DNA of 14,334 nt, taken from the NCBI GenBank assembly GCA_905201305.1, contig CAJKNS010000029.1:1-14334 (forward strand), given 5' to 3'. The DNA is from an uncultured Eubacteriales bacterium (GTDB lineage: Bacteria; Bacillota; Clostridia; Oscillospirales; Oscillospiraceae). Position 1 is the first letter of the stretch. Each line of letters starts with the position of its first letter. Shown in pieces: positions 6,197 to 14,177 of the stretch. A program made the translations under genes and the position numbers. The notes beneath the pieces are model-generated. The model saw only the letters and a list, made by a program, of their open reading frames with translations, had not been told where the DNA came from and did no database searches.

Positions 6197-7126
6197 ATGA
6201 AACATTTGCGCGAATTTGTGACCCTATTACAGATGGCGGATATTGACCTGAAGCAGGGCGAGCCCATGTGCCGGCACACCTCCTTTCAGATTGGCGGACC
6301 GGTGGCGGTAATGACATTTCCAAACTCACCGGAGCAGGTGGGGGAGATCCTGAAAATTGCCCGGCGGTATGAGATTACCCCAATGATTCTGGGGGCAGGC
6401 AGCAATATTCTTGCCCCGGACGAAGGACTGGATACCGTGGTGATCGAGCTGCGGACTGCCATGAATCGGGTGGAGGAACGGAGCAAGGGCGAGTTTGAAG
6501 CCCAGGCTGGCGCACCCATGGCGCGGCTTGCAACCTTCGCCATGGAACGGGGCTACACGGGGCTGGAATTTGCCCATGGAATCCCCGGAACGGTAGGCGG
6601 CGGCGTTTATATGAATGCGGGCGCTTATGGCGGCGAGATGTGCCAGGTGGTAACGGGTGTGACTGCCATGGACCGGGAAGGAAATGTTTTGGAGCTTCCG
6701 GCGGATACGCTGGACCTTTCCTATCGCCACAGCCGCTTTATGTCGGAGGACCTGGTGATTTTGTCCGTCCGGGTGAAGCTGGAAAAGGGAGATCGGGAGG
6801 AGATTCGTGCGAAAATGGCAGAGCTCATGAGCCGCCGCCGGGCATCTCAGCCTCTGGAGCTTCCCTCTGCGGGCAGCACCTTTAAGCGCCCGGCAACCGG
6901 CTATGCGGCTGCCATGATCGAAGCGGCAGGACTCAAGGGACTTCGGGTTGGCGATGCCCAGGTGTCGGAAAAGCACGCGGGCTTTGTGGTAAACCGGGGC
7001 AGAGCGACCTGCAAGGATGTACTTGGGGTGATGGCGCAGGTCCAGGATCGGGTGGAGCAGGACACCGGCGTTCGCCTGGAGCCTGAGGTAAGAATTCTGG
7101 AGGTGCAAAAACCATGCGCTTTTTGA
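6197..7126 (+). CDS. murB: UDP-N-acetylenolpyruvoylglucosamine reductase (MurB)
   Basis: MurB reduces UDP-GlcNAc-enolpyruvate to UDP-MurNAc with NADPH and bound FAD, the second committed step of peptidoglycan synthesis. The 309-aa product shows RHTSFQIGGP (26-35) and LGAGSNIL for FAD binding, GLEFAHGIPGTVGGGVYMNAGAYGGE in the second FAD subdomain, and YRHSRF with R177. The catalytic serine is S227 in GSTFKRP, and the C-terminal catalytic glutamate is E297 in EPEVRIL. ATG 6197 has GAGGAG (6184-6189) about 7 nt upstream. The in-frame ATG at 6182 is possible, but it would overlap that site. The last 13 nt overlap the start of rapZ, indicating translational coupling. It is the first gene of the likely six-gene operon. 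Confidence 0.95.
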   Translation: MKHLREFVTLLQMADIDLKQGEPMCRHTSFQIGGPVAVMTFPNSPEQVGEILKIARRYEITPMILGAGSNILAPDEGLDTVVIELRTAMNRVEERSKGEFEAQAGAPMARLATFAMERGYTGLEFAHGIPGTVGGGVYMNAGAYGGEMCQVVTGVTAMDREGNVLELPADTLDLSYRHSRFMSEDLVILSVRVKLEKGDREEIRAKMAELMSRRRASQPLELPSAGSTFKRPATGYAAAMIEAAGLKGLRVGDAQVSEKHAGFVVNRGRATCKDVLGVMAQVQDRVEQDTGVRLEPEVRILEVQKPCAF

Positions 7127-7971
7127 TTGTAACGGGTCAGTCCGGCGCGGGAAAAAGCCGGACGGCATCGACGCTGGAGGATTTGGGCTATTACTGCGTG
7201 GACAACCTGCCCCCGGAGCTCATTACCCAGTTTGCGGAGGTATGTCTGGCAACCACCGGACGGTATGACCGGGTGGCGCTGGTGAGCGATGTGCGTTCCG
7301 GGCAGAACTTTGACGGACTGCTCACCAGTCTCGATGCCCTAGACGCTATGGGCTGTAAGTATTCCATTGTCTATGTGGAGGCAGAGGACGAGGAGATCAT
7401 CAAGCGCTATAAGGAAACCCGGCGCTCGCATCCCCTCAGCAAGGACGGTACGCCTTTGGCTGCCGCGGTGGTGAAGGAAAAGCAGCTTTTAAGCCGGGTG
7501 CGTGCTAGAGCGAATTTTATCATCAACACCACCTCCATGTCCACCGCACGGCTGCGCAGCGAGCTGATTCGTCTGTTTGAGGATCAGCCGGAGCGCGCAA
7601 TGGTGGTCAATGTGCTGTCCTTTGGCTTTAAGTATGGCATTCCGCTGGACGCCGATCTGGTGCTGGATGTGCGCTTTTTGCCCAACCCCTACTATATTGC
7701 GGATTTGAGGCCCAAAAGCGGACTGACGCCGGAGATTCGGGACTTTATTTTCTCCTATCAGCAGACCCAGGACTATATGCAAAAGCTGGAGGACCTGCTG
7801 GCATACACCCTGCCCCTGTATTTTGAAGAGGGCAAGACGGGGCTTGTGATTGCGGTGGGCTGCACCGGCGGACGGCATCGGTCTGTGGCAGTGGCAAAGG
7901 AAATCGGTGATTTTGTAATGAAGCGTGGCTATCCCACTGTGGTGAACCACCGGGATATTGCCCGTGGATAA
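7114..7971 (+). CDS. rapZ: RNase adapter/nucleotide-binding protein RapZ (YvcJ)
   Basis: The 285-aa protein has a Walker A motif GQSGAGKS (8-15) right at the N-terminus, DVRSGQNF near residue 68, HPLSKDG, and the C-terminal signature GCTGGRHRSVAVA (249-261), all standard for RapZ/YvcJ. In Escherichia coli, RapZ presents small RNAs to RNase E and senses glucosamine-6-phosphate. In Bacillus, YvcJ is a nucleotide-hydrolysing protein linked to competence. Firmicutes lack the GlmZ/GlmY pathway, so the role here is less certain. Being coupled to murB fits a link to amino-sugar and cell-wall supply, which is inference. The start at ATG 7114 has GGAGGT (7099-7104) 9 nt upstream, inside murB. The end overlaps yvcK. 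Confidence 0.94.
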   Translation: MRFLIVTGQSGAGKSRTASTLEDLGYYCVDNLPPELITQFAEVCLATTGRYDRVALVSDVRSGQNFDGLLTSLDALDAMGCKYSIVYVEAEDEEIIKRYKETRRSHPLSKDGTPLAAAVVKEKQLLSRVRARANFIINTTSMSTARLRSELIRLFEDQPERAMVVNVLSFGFKYGIPLDADLVLDVRFLPNPYYIADLRPKSGLTPEIRDFIFSYQQTQDYMQKLEDLLAYTLPLYFEEGKTGLVIAVGCTGGRHRSVAVAKEIGDFVMKRGYPTVVNHRDIARG

Positions 7972-9010
7972 TCGTAACGTTTCAGTGGAGGAGGAAATCC
8001 GCCTCTATGCCCCCGGCGGAGCGCCCAGAATTGTCGCCATCGGCGGCGGACATGGGCTGTCTACCATGCTCCGGGGCCTCAAGCGGTATTCCCGGGATAT
8101 TACCGCCATTGTCACCATGGCGGATGACGGCGGCGGCAGCGGCATGCTGCGGCAGGATCTTGGGATGCTGCCGCCGGGAGACGCACGGGATTGCGTCCTT
8201 GCCCTTGCCAACACCGAGCCGGTGATGGAGCAGCTGATGACCTATCGGTTTCAGGAGGGCTCACTGGAGGGGCAGAATTTTGGCAATTTGCTGCTGGCTG
8301 CATTAAACGGCATCTGCGGCAGCTTTGCCGAAGCGGTTCGCCAGATGGGACAGGTGCTGGCGATTACCGGAAGAGTGCTGCCGGTAACGGAGGAAAATAT
8401 TCACCTTCAGGCGCAGTTTGAGGATGGTTCCACGGTATTTGGAGAAAGCTCCATTTTCTATCACAAAAAAGCCACTCGAAAGCGCATTCAGCGGGTGGTG
8501 CTGACTCCGGAGCATCCCCAGGCGTTCCCGGAGAGTCTGAACGCCATTGCGCGGGCGGATTTGATCCTCATTGGTCCCGGCAGTCTCTATACCAGTATCA
8601 TTCCCAATTTTCTGGTGTCAGGCATTACCGAGGCAGTGGAAAAGTCCGGGGCATACAAGCTGATGGTGATGAACCTTATGACCCAGGACGGAGAAACTGA
8701 GGGCTATACCGCTGCAGACCATCTGCGGGCGCTGCTGCGTCATGGCGCACCGGGGATGGTAGACGGCTGCCTTGCCAATTCCAGCCCCATTCCGGAGCAT
8801 TTGCAGGAGGAGTATCTTCGTGAGGGCGCCGATGTTATGAAGATAGACCGAGAGCGGATTGCGGCGCAGGGGGTGCAGCTCTATACGGCGCCGCTGCTCA
8901 GCAGCCGGTGCGAATATGCCCGTCATGACCCCGGATTGCTGGCGCAGGCGATTATGAATGTCTTCAATCAGCAGGACAGAAAACGGAAGCGCCGGGGCAG
9001 CTACCGGTAA
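7964..9010 (+). CDS. yvcK: YvcK/GlmR (CofD-like) gluconeogenesis and cell-envelope factor
   Basis: The product is about 348 aa with IGGGHGLSTMLRGLK near the N-terminus, TMADDGGGSGMLR, the ALANTEP and NFGNLLLAAL segments, GPGSLYTSIIPNFLV, and MNLMTQDGETEGYTA. These are the conserved blocks of YvcK, a relative of the CofD transferase fold. In Bacillus YvcK/GlmR binds UDP-GlcNAc and stimulates GlmS, steering carbon toward cell-wall precursors on gluconeogenic carbon sources. The start is uncertain. No in-frame ATG precedes the conserved N-terminus, and I chose GTG 7964, which overlaps the end of rapZ by 8 nt. TTG 7958 and GTG 7985 are alternatives, and no strong ribosome binding site is visible for any, which suggests coupling to rapZ translation. 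The C-terminus ends in a basic tail (DRKRKRRGSYR). Confidence 0.92.
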   Translation: MDNRNVSVEEEIRLYAPGGAPRIVAIGGGHGLSTMLRGLKRYSRDITAIVTMADDGGGSGMLRQDLGMLPPGDARDCVLALANTEPVMEQLMTYRFQEGSLEGQNFGNLLLAALNGICGSFAEAVRQMGQVLAITGRVLPVTEENIHLQAQFEDGSTVFGESSIFYHKKATRKRIQRVVLTPEHPQAFPESLNAIARADLILIGPGSLYTSIIPNFLVSGITEAVEKSGAYKLMVMNLMTQDGETEGYTAADHLRALLRHGAPGMVDGCLANSSPIPEHLQEEYLREGADVMKIDRERIAAQGVQLYTAPLLSSRCEYARHDPGLLAQAIMNVFNQQDRKRKRRGSYR

Positions 9011-9027
9011 GAGATAGGAGCATGGAT

Positions 9028-9924
9028 ATGTCGTTTGCATCGGAGGTACGGGAGGAGCTGTGCCGGATTTTGCCGGATAAGCGCTGCTGCCGGCTGGCAG
9101 AGTGCTACGGAATATTGCTGTATTGCAATACGTTTTCCAAAAGCGAAATTAAGATCGTCACAGAAAGCCGGCAGTTTGCGGAGCTGCTGCCCCGACTGTT
9201 CCGCAGGAGCTTCGGACTGGATTTTGACCAATTTCCGTCTTTGGAGCAGCCCGGAAAGCTGTCGTTTGTGATCGACGATCCGGAGAAGCTGGAGTATATC
9301 TTCTCCGTATATGGGCAGGAACATCCAACGCTGGCGCTGCATGTCAACTTTGGGGTGCTGGAAGAGGACTGCTGCCGGCAGAGCTTTATGCGGGGGGCGT
9401 TTCTGGCTGGCGGCAGCGTTACCGATCCGGACAAGCGCTATCATTTGGAGCTGGTGACGTCTCACCAAAAAGTCAGCGACGAAACCTATCAGCTGCTGCT
9501 GGAGATGGGTTTTTCTCCTTTGGACGCCCAGCGAGGGGGCAGCCGGATCCTGTATTTTAAGCGCAGCGATACCATTGTGGATTTCCTTACGGCGTTGGGC
9601 GCACCGGTTTGCGCCATGAAGATCATTGAGGCAAAGATGGAAAAGGAGCTGCGCAATGATGTGAACCGCCGCTGTAACTGTGACACGGCAAATCTGGGCA
9701 AAGCGGTGGATGCAGCCCAGCAGCAGATTGCGGCAATTCGGCTGCTGCGGAAAAGCGGAAAGCTGGACGGGCTGCCGGAGAAGCTGAAAGCAGCGGCAAG
9801 GCTGCGGGAGGAAAACCCGGAAGCAACCCTCAGCGAGCTGGCAGCCATGGCGGAGCCACCGCTCAGCAAGCCTGCCATGAGTCATCGGATGCGGAAGCTG
9901 ATTGAACTGAGTACGGAAGGATAG
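9028..9924 (+). CDS. whiA: DNA-binding protein WhiA
   Basis: The 298-aa product has the WhiA layout: an N-terminal part beginning MSFASEVREEL, a degenerate LAGLIDADG homing-endonuclease fold around 122-135 (RGAFLAGGSVTDP), the conserved block NRRCNCDTANLGKA (213-226) and a C-terminal helix-turn-helix (about 236-290). WhiA controls sporulation septation in Streptomyces. In Bacillus it binds the nucleoid and influences division and FtsZ assembly. ATG 9028 is preferred over ATG 9022 because GATAGGAG (9013-9020) sits 7 nt before it but only 1 nt before 9022, and because family members usually begin MSF. It lies 17 nt after yvcK and 7 nt before the Nudix gene. The cluster rapZ-yvcK-whiA is among the most conserved in Gram-positives. 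Confidence 0.95.
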   Translation: MSFASEVREELCRILPDKRCCRLAECYGILLYCNTFSKSEIKIVTESRQFAELLPRLFRRSFGLDFDQFPSLEQPGKLSFVIDDPEKLEYIFSVYGQEHPTLALHVNFGVLEEDCCRQSFMRGAFLAGGSVTDPDKRYHLELVTSHQKVSDETYQLLLEMGFSPLDAQRGGSRILYFKRSDTIVDFLTALGAPVCAMKIIEAKMEKELRNDVNRRCNCDTANLGKAVDAAQQQIAAIRLLRKSGKLDGLPEKLKAAARLREENPEATLSELAAMAEPPLSKPAMSHRMRKLIELSTEG

Positions 9925-9931
9925 ATTACTT

Positions 9932-10366
9932 ATGCTGGAGAGATCCTGCGGCGCCGTGGTGTATACGGAGCGAGACGGACAGCGGCGCTATGTACTGGTA
10001 AAGGGCGGCTATGTGGGGCTGCCCAAGGGGCATATGGAAAAGGGCGAATCCGAGCGGGAAACGGCAGTGCGGGAGATTCAGGAGGAAACCTGCGTAAAAA
10101 CCCAGATTGTGCCGGGATTTCGCCGGGTTGTGACCTATCATATGCCCAATGGAAATGATAAACGGGTGGTCTATTTCCTGGCGCGGTTTTCTCAGCAGCA
10201 TGCGCATCAGAATCCGGAGGAATTTCTGAAGGTGATGGAGCTGGGGTATCACGATGCCCTCCATGCCCTGACCTTTGAAAACGACCGGGTGACCCTGCGC
10301 GCAGCCGAGCGGTTTATCCGCCGCAAGGAAATGAGCGCAGCAAAGACCCGCTGTGCAACAAGCTGA
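9932..10366 (+). CDS. Nudix hydrolase, diadenosine-tetraphosphatase-like
   Basis: The 144-aa protein starts SCGAVVY and has GLPKGHMEKGE followed by REIQEETCV. Together these make a Nudix box, G33-x5-E39-x7-R47-E48-I-x-E51-E52-x-C54-V55, with the catalytic glutamates present. The penultimate glycine of the consensus is replaced by Cys. The LPKGH-EKGE form is typical of Ap4A-hydrolase-like Nudix enzymes, which clear dinucleoside polyphosphates, so that activity is the best guess, though substrates in this superfamily are hard to read from sequence. ATG 9932 has GGAAGG (9916-9921) about 10 nt upstream, inside the end of whiA. In Bacillus a Nudix gene (yvcI) sits immediately before the rapZ homologue; here a Nudix gene sits after whiA instead. 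The C-terminal tail is short and basic. Confidence 0.85.
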   Translation: MLERSCGAVVYTERDGQRRYVLVKGGYVGLPKGHMEKGESERETAVREIQEETCVKTQIVPGFRRVVTYHMPNGNDKRVVYFLARFSQQHAHQNPEEFLKVMELGYHDALHALTFENDRVTLRAAERFIRRKEMSAAKTRCATS

Positions 10367-10389
10367 TCCACTGGAAAGGAGCGCCCTTC

Positions 10390-13300
10390 ATGGCATTTGC
10401 ACACTTACATGTTCATACGGAGTACAGCCTGCTGGATGGCGCCTGCCGGATCAAAAAGCTCATGCGTCGGGTAAAGGAGCTGGGGCAGACTGCCATTGCC
10501 ATTACCGACCACGGCGCTATGTACGGCGTCATTGATTTCTATAAGGCGGCGAAGGAAGCGGGCATCAAGCCGATTATCGGCTGCGAGGTCTATGTGGCGC
10601 CCAGAAGCCGGACGGACCGGGTCCATGGTATCGACAATGATAATCACCATCTGGTGCTGCTGTGCGAGAATATGACCGGCTATCAGAACCTGTGCTACAT
10701 GGTATCTCAGGCGTACCTGGCCGGCTTTTACGGCAAGCCTCGGGTGGACCATGCCCTTTTGGAGCAGTATCACGAGGGGCTGATCGCACTTTCTGCCTGT
10801 CTGGCGGGTGAGATTCCTCAGAAGCTGATTCAGGAGGATTATGAGGGCGCGCTGGAGACGGCAAAGTGGATGGCGGAGGTGTTTGGTCCCGATCATTTTT
10901 ATCTGGAGATGCAGGATCACGGCTTGGAATTGCAGCCAGGGGTCAATCGTGGACTTCGGCGCATTGCCAGAGAGACGGGGCTGCCCATGGTGGTGACCAA
11001 CGACGCCCACCATATCCGGAAAGAGGACGCCGCCATGCAGGATGTGCTTATGTGCATTCAGATGCAGAAAACCGTGGATGATCCCAGCCGGATGAAGTTT
11101 GAGACCCAGGAGTTCTTTATTAAGAGCGAAGCGGAAATGGCGTCCCTGTTCCCGGGGGACGAGCAGGCGCTGGAGAATACCCAGAAAATTGCCGACCGCT
11201 GCAATGTGGAGTTCGAATTCGGCAACTATCATCTGCCGGATTTCTTCCCGCCGGAGGGCTATACCAACGACCAGTACTTTGAAAAGCTGTGCTGGGACGG
11301 CTTTGCGGTTCGCTATCCTCAGGGCGGCGAAAAGGAGAAAAAGCAGCTCCGCTATGAGATGGAAATGATCCGGAAGATGGGCTTTGTGAACTACTTCCTG
11401 ATTGTGTCGGACTATGTGGACTATGCCAAGCGCAGCGGAATTCCTGTGGGACCCGGACGCGGCAGTGCAGCAGGCAGCATGGTGTCCTACTGCCTGTATA
11501 TTACAGATATTGATCCGCTGAAATACAACCTGTATTTTGAACGGTTTTTGAACCCCGGACGTGTGACCATGCCGGATATCGATATCGACTTCTGCGTCAA
11601 CCGGCGGCAGGAGGTCATTGACTATGTCACCCGGAAGTACGGCAAGGACAATGTGGCGCAGATTGTCACCTTTGGCACCATGAAGGCAAAGGGCGCGGTT
11701 CGGGATGTGGGCCGCGCATTGGGCATGAGCTACAGCGAGGTGGACCAGGTGGCGCGGCTGGTGCCTGGCACCCTGAATATTACCCTGGCAGATGCCCTGA
11801 AGCTGTCGCCCCAGCTCAAGGAGCGATATGATGGCGACGCTAAGGTGAAAAAGCTCATTGATACCGCCATGGGTGTTGAGGGCATGCCACGGAACACCTC
11901 TACCCATGCGGCAGCGGTGGTCATTACCAAGGAGCCGGTATATCACTATGTTCCTCTGAGCAAAAACGACGATACCGTTGTGATTCAATACACCATGACC
12001 ACGGTGGAAGAGCTGGGACTTCTGAAAATGGACTTCCTGGGACTCCGAAATCTGACGGTCATTGACGATGCGGAGAAGCTCATCCATAAGCAGGAGCCGG
12101 AGTTCAATATCCATACGGTGCCGGACGGAGATGAAGCCACCTATCAGATGATTTCGGCGGGCAGAACCTCCGGCGTGTTCCAGATGGAGTCCACGGGCAT
12201 GACCGGCGTTTGCGTGAGCCTGCATCCCCAGAGCATCGAGGATCTTACCGCTATTGTGTCGCTGTATCGTCCCGGACCCATGGACAGCATTCCAAAGTTT
12301 ATTGCCAGCAAGCACAATCCCCAGTCGGTGAAGTATACCGATCCGGCGCTGGAGCCGATTTTGTCGGTTACCTATGGGGTTATGGTGTATCAGGAGCAGG
12401 TAATTGATATTTTCCGTACGCTGGGCGGCTACAGTCTCCCTCAGGCAGATAATATCCGCCGTGCAATTTCCAAGAAAAAGCAGGCGGTGATTGAGGCAGA
12501 GCGCCAGACCTTTGTTCATGGCGATCCGGAACGTGGAATTTGCGGTGCAGTGGCAAACGGTGTGCCTGAAAAGGCTGCCAACGAGATTTACGATCAGATT
12601 CTGGACTTTGCCAGCTATGCGTTTAACAAGGCGCATGCGGTGTGCTACGCCCAGGTGGCGTATGAAACGGCATATCTCAAGTGCCATTATCCCCGGGAGT
12701 ATATGGCGGCGCTGATGACCTCCGTGCTGGACAGCACCACCAAGATTTCCGAGTATATCGGCGAATGCCGGGAGCTGGGCATTGCGGTGCTGCCGCCGGA
12801 TGTGAACCAGTCGGACGATCAGTTTACCGTAACACCCGATGGCATCCGCTTTGGCTTGGGCGCTGTGAAGAATATCGGCATGGGCTTTGTGGCAAACCTC
12901 ATGCGGGAGCGGCAGGAGAATGGACCGTTTACGTCGTTGGAGGATTTCTGCCAGCGGATGAGCGGCACCGATCTCAACAAGCGTACGGTGGAAAATCTCA
13001 TCAAATGCGGCGCCATGGACTGCTTTGGGGCATTCCGGAGCCAGCAGCTCAAGGTCTATGAGATGGTGATGAGCGCCGTTGCCGATGCCAAAAAGAATAA
13101 TGTGGACGGGCAGCTGGGGCTGTTCGATTTGGTGGAAACCCAGACTGTTACCCCGGTGTCGGTACCGCTGCCGGATATTCCGGAGCTCAGCGCAAGGGAA
13201 AAAATGCAGCTGGAAAAGGAAACCACCGGTCTGTATCTGTCCGGTCATCCCATGGACGAATACCGTCAAAGCGTGAAAAAAGCCGGCGCGGTGCCCATTG

Positions 13301-13908
13301 GTGAAATTCTGGAGTCCTTCTCCGGCGAGGAGCCGGGGCGTTATCAGGACGGACAGCTGGTGGCAGTGGCGGGCATTGTTACGAAGCTGAAAAGTAAAAC
13401 CACCAAGAACGGCTCGCTGATGGCATATGTGACCCTGGAGGATGATACCGGCGCCATGGAAATGCTCTGCTTCTCCAGAGTGCTGGCGCAGTATGGCGGC
13501 TGCTTACAGGAAAACTTTGCGGTGCTGGCAAAGGGGCGGATTTCCGCTCGGGACGAAAAGGAGCCACAGCTGATGACTGACAGCGCCATTCCCCTGGAGG
13601 ACGCAGCGCTGGGACTGTCGCCGGAAGCCCAGCCGGTGAAGGAGCAAAGACCGCGGCAGAGCGAATACCGGAAACCCGTCCAGTCCCTGGCACAGCCCGG
13701 GCAGACGCTGTATTTAAAGCTGGACAATATGGAGGGGCGGCAGTTCCGAAAGCTCAAGCCCATTCTCCATATGTTCCCGGGACGTACCAGAACCGTCCTG
13801 TTTTTCGCGGATACGAAAAAGCGCATGGGCACCACCTGTTTGGTGGATGAAATGCTGCTGGACGAGCTGCGGGAGCTGCTGGGACGGGACTGCGTGGTGC
13901 TGAAATAA
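10390..13908 (+). CDS. dnaE: DNA polymerase III subunit alpha (DnaE type)
   Basis: The 1172-aa catalytic subunit of a replicative C-family polymerase. The N-terminal PHP domain shows HLHVHTEYSLLDG (H7 and H9 of its metal site). The palm has PVGPGRGSAAGS (352-363), the catalytic aspartates D396 and D398 in MPDIDIDF, and a third, D548, in KMDFLGLRNL. Helix-hairpin-helix and beta-clamp regions follow. An OB domain is recognisable around 988-1070 (VAVAGIVTKLKSK, then YVTLEDDTGAMEMLCF), and a short C-terminal region follows. Absence of an inserted exonuclease domain marks it as DnaE, not PolC. Firmicutes normally carry both; whether this one is the main or the auxiliary enzyme cannot be told here. 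ATG 10390 has AAGGAG (10376-10381) 8 nt upstream and lies 23 nt after the Nudix gene. It is the last gene of the operon. Confidence 0.97.
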   Translation: MAFAHLHVHTEYSLLDGACRIKKLMRRVKELGQTAIAITDHGAMYGVIDFYKAAKEAGIKPIIGCEVYVAPRSRTDRVHGIDNDNHHLVLLCENMTGYQNLCYMVSQAYLAGFYGKPRVDHALLEQYHEGLIALSACLAGEIPQKLIQEDYEGALETAKWMAEVFGPDHFYLEMQDHGLELQPGVNRGLRRIARETGLPMVVTNDAHHIRKEDAAMQDVLMCIQMQKTVDDPSRMKFETQEFFIKSEAEMASLFPGDEQALENTQKIADRCNVEFEFGNYHLPDFFPPEGYTNDQYFEKLCWDGFAVRYPQGGEKEKKQLRYEMEMIRKMGFVNYFLIVSDYVDYAKRSGIPVGPGRGSAAGSMVSYCLYITDIDPLKYNLYFERFLNPGRVTMPDIDIDFCVNRRQEVIDYVTRKYGKDNVAQIVTFGTMKAKGAVRDVGRALGMSYSEVDQVARLVPGTLNITLADALKLSPQLKERYDGDAKVKKLIDTAMGVEGMPRNTSTHAAAVVITKEPVYHYVPLSKNDDTVVIQYTMTTVEELGLLKMDFLGLRNLTVIDDAEKLIHKQEPEFNIHTVPDGDEATYQMISAGRTSGVFQMESTGMTGVCVSLHPQSIEDLTAIVSLYRPGPMDSIPKFIASKHNPQSVKYTDPALEPILSVTYGVMVYQEQVIDIFRTLGGYSLPQADNIRRAISKKKQAVIEAERQTFVHGDPERGICGAVANGVPEKAANEIYDQILDFASYAFNKAHAVCYAQVAYETAYLKCHYPREYMAALMTSVLDSTTKISEYIGECRELGIAVLPPDVNQSDDQFTVTPDGIRFGLGAVKNIGMGFVANLMRERQENGPFTSLEDFCQRMSGTDLNKRTVENLIKCGAMDCFGAFRSQQLKVYEMVMSAVADAKKNNVDGQLGLFDLVETQTVTPVSVPLPDIPELSAREKMQLEKETTGLYLSGHPMDEYRQSVKKAGAVPIGEILESFSGEEPGRYQDGQLVAVAGIVTKLKSKTTKNGSLMAYVTLEDDTGAMEMLCFSRVLAQYGGCLQENFAVLAKGRISARDEKEPQLMTDSAIPLEDAALGLSPEAQPVKEQRPRQSEYRKPVQSLAQPGQTLYLKLDNMEGRQFRKLKPILHMFPGRTRTVLFFADTKKRMGTTCLVDEMLLDELRELLGRDCVVLK

Positions 13909-13922
13909 CTGCGGTATTACCG

Positions 13923-13954
13923 AAAACGTCTCCGGAACTCCGGAGACGTTTTTG
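13923..13954 (+). terminator. Strong intrinsic terminator after dnaE
   Basis: ACGTCTCCGG (13926-13935) pairs perfectly with CCGGAGACGT (13940-13949) around an AACT loop, and AAA/TTT lengthens the stem. A run of five T follows (13949-13953). It starts 15 nt after the dnaE stop. The A-run on the left could let it work on the - strand too, as a backstop for glyA transcripts. Confidence 0.92.
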
Positions 13955-13978
13955 TAAAACCCAATTGGAGGAAAGAAG

Positions 13979-14119
13979 GTGCTGCTTCTGCCGCTGTTTC
14001 TGCCAGCACAGCAGGTGTTTTGGGCGGCGACCATTTCGGATTTGGCAGGCGCACTGGTGACGCTTCTCCTGTTCTTCGGGCGGATTGCACCGGGTTTAAA
14101 GCGGGAGCTTTCCACATAA
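13979..14119 (+). pseudogene. 46-codon hydrophobic ORF, possible C-terminal remnant of a MATE-type transporter
   Basis: A GTG start at 13979 follows TTGGAGGAAAG (13965-13975) with reasonable spacing, and the frame runs to TAA at 14117-14119. The peptide (LLLPLFLPAQQVFWAATISDL, then a second hydrophobic stretch ALVTLLLFFGRI and a basic end LKRELS) looks like the last two membrane helices of a MATE-family efflux protein, in which a W-A-x-P/T-I-S/A-D segment precedes the final helix. An upstream in-frame stop (13955-13957) and the terminator leave no room for the rest of such a protein. It could instead be a real small membrane protein, since the ribosome binding site is good. No promoter is evident. 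The MATE link is from memory of the family and is tentative. Confidence 0.4.
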
Positions 14120-14126
14120 TCGAGTT

Positions 14127-14163
14127 AAAACAAGGGAGACGACTCAGCAGAGCCGTCTCCTTG
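14127..14163 (-). terminator. Intrinsic terminator of glyA (- strand)
   Basis: Read on the - strand, a stem of about 13 bp (arms 14151-14163 and 14131-14145, with one bulged base, one mismatch and an apical loop of about 4 nt) is followed by TTTT (14130-14127). It begins 14 nt beyond the glyA stop. On the + strand no T-run follows, so it serves glyA rather than the upstream small ORF. Confidence 0.75.
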
Positions 14164-14177
14164 CTAGATATATTTGA

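Noticed and set aside
10405..13269. A 954-codon open frame antisense to dnaE
   Set aside because: Same cause: codon bias of dnaE leaves the opposite strand open. The translation has no family signature.
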